This document shows, in pieces, positions 32,170 through 43,729 of a stretch of DNA of 64,000 nucleotides. A program made the position numbers and the translations under genes. The notes beneath the pieces are model-generated. The model saw only the letters and a program-made list of their open reading frames with translations. It made no database searches and was not told the origin of the DNA. Each line of letters opens with the position of its first letter. The first letter of the stretch is position 1. The stretch is from Podocnemis expansa (taxonomy: Eukaryota; Chordata; Testudines; Podocnemididae): NCBI GenBank assembly GCA_007922195.1, contig ML682024.1:10350679-10414678 (forward strand), read 5' to 3'.

Positions 32170-32708
32170 ACATAAAACTGATATCAGAAATCATAACACA
32201 CACACACACACACACAAACAGTTGCTGAAAACTTTTATCTTCCTAATCACTCCATTGATGACTTGTTAATGATGGCCATCAAGAAAATCAATGGGACATC
32301 AAGACTTCAAAGAGAAACAGCTGAAATTGAATTAATATGCAAATTAAATTGTATGAAAGCAGGGCTAAATTGTGACTATGGATTCTTTTCACATTATACC
32401 AGATGATTTAACTTCACCCTCCCTCTGTATGCTGTTTCCTAGAGTTTGAATCCTTACAATGCCCTGATTTTCTGTTGCAGTATGACCGGATTCCATGTCT
32501 TACACTCCCCTGCATTTATTTTCATCCAATTCCATACATTCTCCCTCTTCAGAGTGTCTGATGAAGTGGAATATTCTCCCACGAAAGGTCATGTGATAAA
32601 TAAATCTGTTAATCTTTACGTGCCACAAGACTCCTTGTTTTTTGTTTTTGTTTTTGTTTTTGTTTTTGTTTTTGCTTTATTGGATTAACACGGCTGCCCC
32701 TTTGGAAT

Positions 32709-33021
32709 ATGGCAGCTGGAATGTGTAATTACCAGGTGAGGTAGATGGACATGTGTCAGCTTTGCACAAGCTAGTGTGATATCATGACATGAGTAGCAGC
32801 TTGGGCTGACTGCCAGCGTATGTACCCAGGGAACTGGAGGGATTAATTTCAGCCAGTTAGCCCCAGTCACTGTGGTCACACAGTGATTTTTAGTGCATGA
32901 GTTGAAAGAGAGCTTACCTATGTATAGCTAACCATGAGGGCATCGCAGCTTCCAGCTATAGTGTAAGCACACACTTACAAAGGAAGCCTCCTATGTCCTG
33001 CCTACTAGATACCTGATTGTT
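32709..33021. other. intron; paralogous to about 48,760-49,050
   Basis: Words shared with copy II include 'gtgtaatt', 'gacatgtgtcagcttt', 'gtgtaccca' and 'tgtggtcac'. No exon. Confidence 0.6.
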
Positions 33022-33515
33022 GGCTATGTCCACACATAAATGCTTATTAAGATTTAAGTTAAATCAAAATAAGTTAATTCAAAATAAAATCCTTAATTCA
33101 GATTAATTTATATTGAAATAAGCAAAAACCTCAAATCGAAATAGCAAGTCCAGACACAAGACTCGCTATTTCAAATCAGGGGAGGAGCACCACAGGTGGT
33201 GTGGCAACATGGCCCCCTCACTAGACCATGCCCCCACCCAACACATACAAAAAGGAAGGGCCCCTGGGAAGGAAAAGGGTGAAAGTGTTATTTCCAAATA
33301 ATGGTTATTTTGAAATAACATGTCCGAAAATAACCATTTCGAAATAACAGATGATTTGAATTAAAGTAGGTTTAAGCTATTTCAAAAGAATGTCTCCTGT
33401 TTTCAAATGACAGAGACTGTCATTTCGAAACAAGAAAATGGCATGTGGATCTAATCTTTTAAAAATCGAAATAACCAGTGTTTTTTTTATTTAAAAGATA
33501 CATGTGGACATACCC
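33022..33515. mobile_element. Harbinger MITE (about 494 bp)
   Basis: GGCTATGTCCACACATAAA at the left, CATGTGGACATACCC at the right. GAAATAGCAAGTCC is present inside, as in the 2,886 copy, to which it is similar in layout. No matching 3-bp TSD could be read (GTT against ATG), so one boundary may have been altered. Confidence 0.65.
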
Positions 33516-33648
33516 ATGGAGAACACAGCCCCTGGTAGTTAGAAATGCTGTGTGTGTGGATGGAAATGTTCATTTTCCAGTTTAGTGAAAGGGGACAGTG
33601 GAAGAGGGAGTTAGAAACAGATCAAAGCCAAGGACAACAGGTAACATG

Positions 33649-34949
33649 GGGTATGTCCACACGGGGCTTTTATTTCAAAACAACACTGGTTGTTTCGAAA
33701 TAAAAGTCCCATATGTCCACATGACGTTTTCTTGTTTTGAAATGAGGGAGCCCCTTGTTTCGAAACAAGAGCCCTCCTTTCAAAACCGCTTAAAGCACTT
33801 TGGTTTCGAAAGGAGGGTTATTTCAAAACCAATTGTTTCGAAATAATGCCGTTTGGACATGTTATTTCAAAACAAAGATGCTATGCACCCTGGGAGAAAG
33901 GTCCCATTCCCCCCCCTCAGCACCCTGGCCAGGGATCAGCACCCTGGCCAGGGTGCTGAGTGGAGTGCAGGGGGGCGGCTGGTTCCCCAGCCAGCTTCCC
34001 CCACCACTTCCCCTTGCTGGGAGCAGGGGGGGTCGGGTACCTCAACCCCTTCACCCCCCCTACCCTCAGCAAGTGGAAGCATCCAGCGAAGCTGGCTGGA
34101 GCGCCCGCTGCCCCCTCTGCCCCCGGTAAGGGGAAGCAGGGGAAAGCTGGCTGGTGCACCCCTGGTGCTCTGCCCCCCACCTGGAGGCAGGTGGGCAGGG
34201 GGCAGACACCTAGCCCGGGCAGGGGCAGAGCAGGCTCCCTGCCTGGAGGCATGGGTCACCTAGCCCCCTGCTACCCCCTTTCCCCACCCTAGCCTCAGGG
34301 CAGGAGCAGGGGGTTAGGCGACCCATGCCTCCAGGAAGGGAGCCTGCTCTGCCCCTGCCTGGGCTGGGTGTCTGCCCCCTGCCCACCTGCCTCCAGGCGG
34401 GGGGGCTGAGCACCGTGGGTGCCCCAGCTGGCTTCCTCCCACTTCCCATCACTGTGAAATTAACCAGTCTGGGAGCTACTTGAAGTTTGCGGCAAGCAGC
34501 TCCCAGCCCCATCGGGCTCCTAGCCCCCTGCTCCTGCCTTGAGGCTGGGGTGGGGAAAGGGTGTAGCAGGGGGCTAGGTGACCCATGCCCCCGCTTAGGG
34601 TGGTGGGGCAAAGGGACAGCGGAGGAAGCCATGGGGAAGAGGGGCTTCCCCATCCCCCCCCACACGTTTTTCCCCTGCCACTGGCTCTGGAGAGCCAGTG
34701 GTAGGGGATTGGTTGGCAACATGGCCCTGCTGGGGGGCCATGTTGCCACACCACCCATCATGCCCTTCCCCTAAAACGAAATAGGAAGTCCACTGTTGGG
34801 ACATGTTATTTCGCTTGGGGCTTCTCCCTTATTTCGAATTGACTTTTAGTTATTTTGAATTAAGTCATTTCAAAATAAGGGCTTTATTTCAAAATGACTT
34901 GTTTCAAAATAACTTATTTCGAAACAAGGCCCTACGTGTGGACATAGCC
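33649..34949. mobile_element. Harbinger MITE with GC-rich core (1.3 kb)
   Basis: GGGTATGTCCACACGGGGC at the left, CGTGTGGACATAGCC at the right, TSD ATG at 33,646-33,648 and 34,950-34,952. The core (33,890-34,720) is GC-rich and contains a 'ctagccccctgctaccccctttccccaccctagcctc' inverted pair. The long reading frames on both strands are compositional. A different MITE family occupies the same intron site in copy II (49,181). Confidence 0.85.
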
Positions 34950-34952
34950 ATG

Positions 34953-35251
34953 GAGAAGTGATGTGTTGACTGTATGTGCAAGGCAGAGCAGATCTCAGCC
35001 AGAGCAGGACTCCTGCCCTGGTTTCTAACCTTAACTCAGAATAGCCTGTGGGTATGTGACATGGAGAGTGACAGACAGAATGACCATTCAAGTGCCATTT
35101 TTGACCATATTAATTCTTATAAAAGGAATCTCCATCCCACTCCCCATTTGTATCTGGCATTCTTATTTGCCCCCCACCTGTCAGGGGGAGGAAATCTACA
35201 GTCAGTGCCTCTCTTAATTCACCCTCTGTTGTGTTTTTATTATCCTTTCAG
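34953..35251. other. intron; paralogous to 49,585-49,879
   Basis: 'gagaagtgatgtgttgact' pairs with 'gagaggtgatgcattgact'; 'gggggaggaaatctaca' and 'tctcttaattca' are shared. It leads to the 27-nt exon acceptor. Confidence 0.65.
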
Positions 35252-35278
35252 AACAGCAATGGATTTGGAACATTACAG
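35252..35278 (+). CDS. 27-nt exon before B30.2, copy I (EQQWIWNIT)
   Basis: Acceptor TTATCCTTTCAG, 27 nt, donor GTAACA, phase 1, coding EQQWIWNIT. It is paralogous to 49,880-49,906. A 27-nt exon just ahead of the B30.2 exon is a known feature of butyrophilin genes. As the copy I B30.2 exon is truncated, its use is doubtful. Confidence 0.6.
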
Positions 35279-37608
35279 GTAACAGAATACACAGCACATA
35301 GCACATAGCGAAGCTCATTCTGTGATTATAGATGCAGCCCGAGAACATTGATACAATAGAGTCTTTCCCAATGATAAAGAAATCAGCATAGCTGATATTA
35401 TAATCAAACTAGAAACATATTCTGTTCTTATGGGAAAGATGGCTTCTAAGGCCTTTAATCCCCAGCTCCCAAACTGATTTCAGCCACTGATCCTGACCTT
35501 ATTTATGCAAGTTTTACACCACTGAAACACCACTGACCTCTATGGAGTTAGTCCTGAACTACACCTGTCAGATCAAAATCAAACCCCAAGTGAGAGATGT
35601 GCCTGAGTAAAGACTGAGAGTGTGATTCTCAAAAAAATTGAAGTGATTTCAGGGATAAATATTGCAAGTCAATGGGGCCATGTAATGTGGGACCTATGTC
35701 TGTTAGCTCTTCATTGTGGCAGGAGGTGGGGCTACATTACATGACTCCATCCTTTGTGCCTCTGTCTTTAGCTCTTTATTATCAAATTTATCATACTTTT
35801 TTGGCTGGGTGTTAATTTTCTCTGTCTATACAGCCCTAGATTTCCTAGGTTTACAGTCTTCCTCAGACTCCTTGGCTGCAGTACAAAGGGAAACCCAGGC
35901 TCACCCACCCCATGGGTTACCAAATCAGGGTCCTTGTTTGGAACAGTCCAACCAGTCCTTCTCTATCCCTGGCTGCACCCTGAGCTGCCTCCAACTTCTT
36001 GTCCTCTGAAGTTTCCCTATTCAGCAGGTTGGTTTCTTAGGCAGCTTCTACCCAGTCTTCTGGAGGGATCATCTCTTGGCAATCCGTTTCCCTTTCTGGC
36101 TGTTTTTTTTGGGTTTTTTTTTTTTTTGTTTTGTTTTTTTGGGTTTTTTTATCCTCAGTGCTTCCCCTCTTACTGTAGTCCCTAAACTTTTATCAGTCCC
36201 TAGTACTTCCCTGCCTAATTAAATGCTTCCATTTACTCAGGGAGGCAACTGTATTCATATCAACATAAGCTGCCTTGTGCCCCCTGGTGGAGCCTGTTAG
36301 AGGTAGACAGGGGCCCTAACCCCTTCAGACGACTATCTACCCTCTGACAGACCTGCACTCTTAAGTCACTTTGGCCCAGCTTCTCAGAGGTGATGATTCC
36401 AATGGGAGTTGGGCACCTTAACTGTGCCTTAATATTTGGAGCAGAGTTTCCAGAAGTGCCTATCAAGGGCCCTCAGGATTTGGACTTTGGTGAAGGCATT
36501 GGTAACATGATGTCAGGCATGGAGACTGCAATGAGAATCCTAATGCAGGGATCACAGTGGGGACTGCAGTGGGGACTGTCAGGGATAAGAATGAATCAAC
36601 AAGTTTTGGAGGGTATTTGCAAGTGCTGATAACCGTGGATCATTGGCTCCAGTGATAATGGAAACTTATAGTGATGTTGATGGTTATTTTAATTATAGTG
36701 AGATATGATAAAATGATGCAAGGGTGATGAAGGACACAAGGATGATCATCTTATGATGAAGATGTTGCAGAAAGTTTGCATGTTACAGCAATTTTCTGCT
36801 GACCACCTCAAAGCTCTTTGCAAACAATAACTCCCCCCACCCGCAGCCAGCACCTGAAGAGGTTGACACTATACTGAGCTTACAGAGAAGTAAATCAGTT
36901 CTCAGAGTGGTTATGTGAGCTGATGAATCTTACTAGCAGATTTGGGACCAGAGCTCTGGAGTCCTGATTCCAGTTTCAATTACTAGATAAAAGTTTGTTT
37001 TAATGAGTGAAATGTGCATTATTATAATGTCTTATTCATGTGCAGATTATTTATTTGTAATATTAGTAATAAGGGTATGTTGATATGACTAGTTTTTGAG
37101 TTCTTCTAACTCCAATTCTGTGGTTTCTGCTGAAGTTTTCATTATAATTAAGCTATGATAGAAAACATATTTTGCCATCTTTCACATACAAAACATTCCA
37201 TGATGTTACCAGTGTACCTGATCCTGCTCTCAGTCATATTAGTGATGGCATGCTTTGCTGGTCATTAGTGTAAGGGAAGATACTCTGCATTCACACTAAT
37301 GTAATTGAGATCTGACACTGGCCTAGTTTGTGTACTAGTGAGATAAACAGCTCAGGGTCACTTTACTTTTTATGTAAATATCAAGCAAGCTCCACTTCCA
37401 CACTATCTGTATGAAACATCAAATTATCAAGTACACAGCACCTGGCCAAGTTCTGCAGTCCTTACTCAAGCAAAACTTTCACTGAAGTCAAGGGGAGCTT
37501 TGTATTGGAAGGAGCTTCAGGAGAAGGCCCCACAAGCTATATTTCCTTCCACTTATTTATACTGTCTTTATCGGAGGGACTTTCAAAATGAAAACTGTCT
37601 TCCTGTAG
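35279..37608. other. intron; matches copy II with about 1.4 kb extra
   Basis: The stretch 35,279-35,810 matches 49,907-50,435 and 37,180-37,600 matches 50,445-50,850. The segment between (about 35,810-37,180) is absent from copy II and is therefore an insertion of unidentified type; it has T-runs at 36,100-36,150. No exon was seen. Confidence 0.6.
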
Positions 37609-37727
37609 GTGACATTGTTTTGATGAAAACACAGCCCATACCCAACATCTCCATTGATAAGAACAATCTGAAACAGGATGCCCAACCTCAGAGAGTAAAT
37701 CCTTCCACCGGTTTACTAGGCAGGTGA
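37609..37727 (+). pseudogene. truncated B30.2 exon, copy I (PRY part only)
   Basis: After TCTTCCTGTAG the phase-1 frame begins GDIVLMKTQPIPNISIDK and continues through NNLKQDAQPQRVN, aligning with residues 1-35 of the copy II B30.2 exon (PNLSI, KRLK, PQPQK). Homology then stops abruptly and the frame ends in TGA at 37,725. None of the SPRY motifs (YWEVEV, GVYLSYE) occurs downstream to 39.2 kb. The domain cannot fold; this copy lacks a functional terminal exon. Confidence 0.8.
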
Positions 37728-39986
37728 TTATAAAATCCCCAACCCTTATGCCCCAGCTTGAGGACACAGTTCAGAGACTAGAGCATCCCCCAAACAATTT
37801 CCCTGACCATCTAACTAAAGGATGGTGCACTCAGAACTCTGCAAATGATCCTCAGGTTTAGAGATGGGTCTGGACTCCTCAGTCACTGGTGAGGCTGACG
37901 ATTGCTGATGGCAGGTGTCCTCTCCAAACAGCAGTCATGCTCCTTCTGGTGCCATGATTTCCCCTCACCACAAAGAGGTGCAGGTCTCAAGATCCAGATT
38001 ACAATAACCCTTCTAAATCCCATCTTTAACTTTCCACTCTAGAACTCAGACATACTCACAGCAGTAGGACAGTGCAGAACTGACAGACAAAGTGGTGATG
38101 CCGTGTAGTGACTGATTTTGTTGAGGGGACTGGAGGGCTAACTCCATCTGACTGGGTAGGGAGTAGTTTCTACAGACTGGGCATCTCCTCAAAGGGAGAA
38201 ATGACCAAGATGTGGACAGTTGCTGCCAGGTATCTAGAGGCCAATTCTCCAGGGGGCTCACCATTCAGATCTGGGAGTCCTACACTTATTATAGCTGATT
38301 TCGGATTCCTCCAAAATGACTTCTCCCTGATCTGGCTCTCTCAGGGCAGAAATCTCACTTCCTATGGCTAAAGCTAGCTCTTCTTCCTAGGCTTTCATTT
38401 GTTAGTTGTTTGTTTCTGTCCCCTTCTTCTCTCAGATGCTGTCCCTTGCTCTGAGCAGTCAGACCAGCTATCCTCCCCACACCAACAGGTCCCTGTCACT
38501 CGAAATAATGTTTCCCTCTTTAGTTTCCAACAGACTCTGAGTCTGCCCTTGGCTATCTTCCTCCCTGGAATATCTCCTCTTCCTGAATTATCAGCACTTA
38601 GAGACCAAGGAACCTAGATAAGCTTCCTGAGGGCTACCCTTTTATAGGACCAATTTCCACTGGGAAGAGACAGACAAGCTTTAGAACTACACAGAACTGT
38701 TCCACAGATGTGTCTCTCATTAGCAGAAGTTGGTCTGGTAAAAGACATCAACTTACCTATCTTGTCTCTCTACTGCATTGGGACCAAAGCAGATACAACA
38801 ACATTGATAAATGATTTTTGTGAAGTAATAGTTCAGGTTGCATTTTGAATATGATAAGTAGTTATGTAATTTCAAGTGCACTTCATGATAATTATAAGAA
38901 CATTCAGATTTATTTGCTTTTGATGAGTATTCTTGCAACAAACATATGTAGAATATTTTTTGCTCTTCATTCATCTTTAATAATAGCTCATCATAATGCA
39001 CAAAACAAGTGGGCTTCACAGGATTTGATTTTTATTCTTTGCCATTTTGATGGATTGTAACAGTGTTTCTTTTAAGCAGTTTTTAAAAAAAATTATCTGT
39101 TTAAATTTTCATAGTTATGCAAAATTATAAATTTGAAGGGGCTTTTTTTAGATTTTACTGACAAATTTTCATTGTTATGGGAAATTAGGCTAGGGACAGG
39201 CAATAGGAGGTTTCAGACAATAATTATTCAATCACAGTAGATGTCTAGACTGGAAATGGTAAAGTTTTATAACCATTAAATCACAAATTGTCAACATTAT
39301 ATACCAGATATTTACAAAATAAATACCCTTACATCAGACTAACTATAGTTTTCAAGCAACATTTTCCTTACTTTGCCTATTTGTAAATTTCAGTTATTAC
39401 TGGTAGAATTTTGTCATTTCTTTTTTTTTTTTTTAATCTGTGCATGGGTGGTGAATCTAACATTTACTGAATTTAAGGGAAATAAATCTTTTCATTCCTT
39501 CCAAGACAATCTGTGTGACCGTGGACATTCTGCAGTGAAGCTCTCCACTATAAGAGTCAGGTCTGACACAAAACCAGAAATATGATAAATATTCTAGAGA
39601 GGGACAAGTTCACTATTAAAATATAGTAAGACTGGAAATGTAGCTCTGTATGAAGAAAAAAAAAATCTGAGACTGACTATTTAATTCATTCATAAATTTA
39701 ACATAAATGTTCAGAGCATAGTCCAATAGAACAATTAGCTCCAGAAAAGTAATTATGTGTGTTATAAATATTGCTATAATTCCCAGAGACACAGGAGGCA
39801 GGCTTCTTATGTTATTCTGCATGAATTATGTTCACTCTCATTCTCTATCAAGATATAAATACAACAGTACTTGATAGACTAAGAAAAAAAAATCTATGCT
39901 TGTTTAGGTCCGAAACTGTAACCACTAGAAATATCTCCCATGTTTGAGGCTGTGTTGTGGTAATGGCAACATGTTCTGTCTTTCAG
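37728..39986. other. spacer between copies; last part paralogous to 11.15-11.68 kb
   Basis: The stretch 37,728-39,200 has no recognised gene or repeat, with scattered short open frames only. From about 39,210 copy II begins, matching copy I up to the 54-nt exon. The point at about 37.7 kb where B30.2 homology ends may mark the rearrangement that truncated copy I. Confidence 0.5.
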
Positions 39987-40040
39987 TATGGCTCATAATC
40001 TATTTACCTCCATTTCATCCAGTGACCTCCATATGCCAAA
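39987..40040 (+). CDS. candidate 54-nt exon, copy II
   Basis: Acceptor TGTCTTTCAG, donor GTAAGT, 54 nt, phase 1, coding VWLIIYLPPFHPVTSICQ. Same size, phase and flanks as 11,681-11,734, with most residues after position 6 replaced yet no stop gained. The hydrophobic first half is kept. Confidence 0.5.
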
Positions 40041-40699
40041 GTAAGTTCACTTAATTTTCTCTTGTTTAATATACATTTTTAACAGTGAGAGTTCCAATTA
40101 ACCATTGGAACAATCTACCACAGCTTTGTGGTGGATTCTCCATCACTGCAAATTTATAAGTCAAGATTGGTTGGTTGTTTTTTAAGGAAAAAAAGGAAAA
40201 AAAACCTGCTTTAAGAATGATTTGAGGACAGTTTTGTGGCCTGTATTATACAAGAGGAGGTCAGACAAGATGATTACAGTGGGGCTTTCTGACATGAAAA
40301 CTATGAAAAATCTGTCAACTGGGGGAATCTGGCATTTTTGCAATTAAGGCAGGGAACCTTCATATTTTGTCAGCCTCTCGTGTTGATGGGAGTGTAGTGA
40401 TGGCCAAACAGGTTATTGCCACCTCTTGTGGGCCAGAGACGAGTTGGAGTCTCATGACCAAAGAAAGATACAGTTTCTGTATGAACCCAGGGAAAAGGAA
40501 AAAGGGACCTTCCTTTCAGGCAGGGCTATAGGTAGTCTCCAATGACTTGTACATCAGGAGGTCCATGTTCTTAACCCATGTGTGAAATAAAGGATGGAAT
40601 GTGGGGCACAGGGAGGTTCAGAGGCTTATACTTACGTTAAGGTTGAGAAGGAAGTGAGTAAAGAACTGCTTCTTGTTGAATATGGAGTCCAATAAAATG
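40041..40699. other. intron with CR1 3' fragment, paralogous to 11.73-14.14 and 15.65 kb
   Basis: The CR1 3' piece (about 40,093-40,310: 'accattggaacaatctaccacagctttgtggtggattctcc') matches copy I at 12,905. After it, 'gtgatggccaaac' and 'aggcttatac' match 13,170-13,180 and 14,103-14,112 once the copy I MITEs are removed. Confidence 0.65.
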
Positions 40700-42008
40700 G
40701 CAAGTCAGCAGCTTTTTCTCCACAATGTCTGTTGCCACAGACACCTGCCTCACCTGTTGGGAAGAAAGACCAACATAAGAGAAACTCCACTAACCCATGC
40801 TTTCCCTCTCCATGGATGTTCCCTCAGGACCATACCCAATGCAATGGTGTAACAGAGATGCCTGGTCCTCCTATATGCGCCTCTATAGCAGACCCCTCAG
40901 ATGATATAGGGTTGCTGCATTATCATCATGCTCATCCCATATTCAAGCAGAATGTCACCCCCTGACTCCTGAGGAAATGGAGGATGAATCAACGCATGAA
41001 AAGGACATTCCTCATAATTCCTTCTCTTCCCAAAATGAGACAATCATTCCACCCTTGCCCACAACTATAAACAACTGTAGACACTTCAAAGAGTTGTTTA
41101 AATATGTGGCACAAAATCTAGAGATCCCATTAGAAGTGGTGTCTCAGTCTAACCACAAGGTGTTAAAAATTCTTGACACATCAACTTCATCCAAGATAGC
41201 TCCTCCTGTGAATGAAGCCATGATGGATTCCACTAATGTTACATGGGAAACCCTGGCATCAGTTGCCACAATATGCAGATGAACAGACAAAAATATTACA
41301 TTTCATCCAAGAACAACAAATACCTCTTCACACATCTCACACCTAACTCATTCATGGTGGAAGCTGCACAACACAGAAACAAACACACATGCAACATACC
41401 ACACCACAGGACAAGGAATGGTGGAAGGTTGACCTCTTCAAAAGGAAAATTTATTCTTCTTCCATGTTACAACTCAGAATAGCAAACTATGCAGCCTTAT
41501 TCTCCAACTACAATCATAAAACCTATTTCAAATTTGCCAATGCTACTGACACAATTCCTGAAGAGAGAAAGGAACAGTTCTGGTCTGTGATCAATGAAAG
41601 GTCAACTCTGCTCTAGAACAGCTTAACAGGTAGCTTTAGGTGCAGCCAGGACAGCAGTGACCTCAATCATAATGTGCCTCATGGCTCGACTCTGCAGCTT
41701 TCCCAGGGAACTTCAATCTATAGTTGAAGACCTTGCATTCGAGGGACTAAAGCTATTTAGAGCAAAGACCAATGAAGTTATGCACACTATGAAAGACTCC
41801 AGAACCACACTCTGTACGCTAGGTATATATATGCCATCCACTCAAAGGAGACAAAACAAATATCAACCATACCAGAGGTACTACTGGCAGTATTCTCAAA
41901 ACAGACAGCAGGATAGGAACAGACATGGACCACAATGGTGATGACAAAACACCAATGGTATATCAACATTGCAGCAACCACTTGGTTCCAAACAGCAATT
42001 CTTAAAAA

Positions 42009-43320
42009 TTGGTTGAGGGTTTGAAAAACCTCCCCAATATAGTGACTCCACCTGCTACAACCATCATCAACCACCATTTAAAACCATACTTGAACAACTG
42101 CAAATCCATAATATCAGACAGATGGGTCATCAAAAGCATCCAACAAGGGTACTCCATCCCCTTCATTTCCATCCCTGGCACACATTCTCCTTCTCCATCC
42201 CTCTTCAAGGACACATCTCACTTACAACTCTTACAACTAGAAATAGATCACTTGATATCTCTCGGAGCAATAGAAATTGTATCTGCCCAACACCAGAACA
42301 AAAGGTTTTATTCTCAATACTTTCTAACACAAAAAAGAATGGAGGGTGGAGACCCATATTAGATCAAAGAAAATTAAACAATTTCATAAGGAAACACAAG
42401 TTCAAGATGGTCATGTTAGCTACCATTATCCCAACACAAGAGCAAGGGGACTTGTTTCCATCCGTTGACCTACAAGATGCCTGCTTCCACATAACAGTAT
42501 ACCAGGCACACAGGAGACTCCTCCAGTTTACATTACAACAAAACCATTACCAATTCACAGTACTAGCCTTCAGCCTCTCCACAGCACCTAGGGTATTCTC
42601 TAAAATTCTAGAGGTGGTCACTGCCCATCTTCACAAACAAGGAGTAATCATATACCCATACCTGGATGATTGTCTCATAAAAGCAAAATCTTATTCAAAA
42701 GAAAAGGAAGAAATCCAATAAACAGTGGACCTATTCCTCAAACTAGGTCTGAGAATAAATCAGCAAAAATCATCAACACCAAAACAACAGATAGAATTTA
42801 TTGTGGCTCACTTATATGCAGTAAAAGAAAGAGCATCACTACTATTTAAAAGATTACCAAAAATGGCCACAATAACAGCCCGTATTTGCTTGAAATTTCT
42901 GGGATATGAGGCAGCAGCAACCACAGTGGCTCCCCATGCTCGCCTCCACATATGCCCCTACAGGCATGGTTCATACATGCGTACAAACCATGCAAACACA
43001 ATCTATTCAAGATAATCTCAGTGCCCCATTCCATCAAAAAATCCCTGAAGTGGTGGAGAGATCAGTTGAACATCACAATAAGGATCCCCTTCATATGGGA
43101 TCCATCCACCATATTCATAACCACAGATGCTTCTTTATTAGGCTGGGGATTCACTTAAAGGGACACACTGCCCAAGAACACTGGGCTATGGATGAGACCT
43201 GTCTACACATAAACATCCTGGAACTCCAGGCAGTACAGAATGCATGCCTACACTTCCTGCCAATAATACAAATTAGAACAATAAAAATTCTGACAGACAA
43301 GATAGCACATATGTTCTACA
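42009..43320 (+). pseudogene. DIRS reverse transcriptase and RNase H
   Basis: RT frame with NGGWRPILDQRKLNNFI, FPSVDLQDACFHITVYQAH, LAFSLSTAPRVFSKIL and the catalytic YLDD box (VIIYPYLDDCLIKAK). Frameshifts occur near 42,340 and a stop at 42,719. RNase H follows in another frame: TIFITTDASLLGWGFT (first Asp), HINILELQAVQNA (Glu) and IKILTDK (second Asp). These motifs are diagnostic of DIRS-type rather than LTR or LINE polymerases. Inactive. Confidence 0.8.
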
Positions 43321-43321
43321 T

Positions 43322-43720
43322 CAGGTGTGGACAAACTGCGGCTTGTGAGCTGCATGCAGCTTGTGAAAGAAAAAGCCCAGCTTGCATAAGAGCACACCAA
43401 GGGAGAAATGGCAGCATGGCCGGAGTCAGCAGCAAAGGAGCAGCATGGTCAGGACAACAGTGAAGCATGGCACGGTCAGAGACAGCAAAGAAGTGCAGCA
43501 TGGTCAGAGATGGGGGAAGCAGCAGCATTGTGAGAGCTGGCAGCAAAGCGTGGCATGGTCAGAGACAGGGGAAACGACCACATGGTCAGAGTCGGTAGCA
43601 AAGCATGGCATGGTCGGAGATGACACTGAAATGCAGCATAGTCAGAGATGGAGGAAGCAGCAGCATGGTCAAAGTCGGCAGTAAAGCACAGCATGGTTGG
43701 GGACAGCTCAGCTGGTCACT
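43322..43720. mobile_element. hAT-like fragment with internal short tandem repeats
   Basis: It begins CAGGTGTGGACAAACTGCGG, like the left end of the hAT element at 28,990. The remainder consists of degenerate repeats of a roughly 20-bp motif 'gcatggtcagagnnggngga'. The right terminal repeat is not visible. It separates the RNase H and recombinase parts of the DIRS element. Confidence 0.55.
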
Positions 43721-43729
43721 CCCACAACA

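Larger units (their letters stand above)
30384..32708. mobile_element. Penelope-like head-to-head pair with 13-bp TSD
   Basis: A perfect duplication ATGGCAGCTGGAA lies at 30,371-30,383 and 32,709-32,721. The left part (to about 31,715) is a minus-strand PLE, and the right part a plus-strand PLE of the same subfamily. Both end in the same outward tail ('ataaataaatctgtta.tcttta.gtgccac'). Copy II (about 48.75 kb) has no insertion here, so it entered after the segmental duplication. A (CA)n tract lies at 32,197-32,216 and a (TTTTTG)n tract at 32,638-32,675. Confidence 0.85.
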
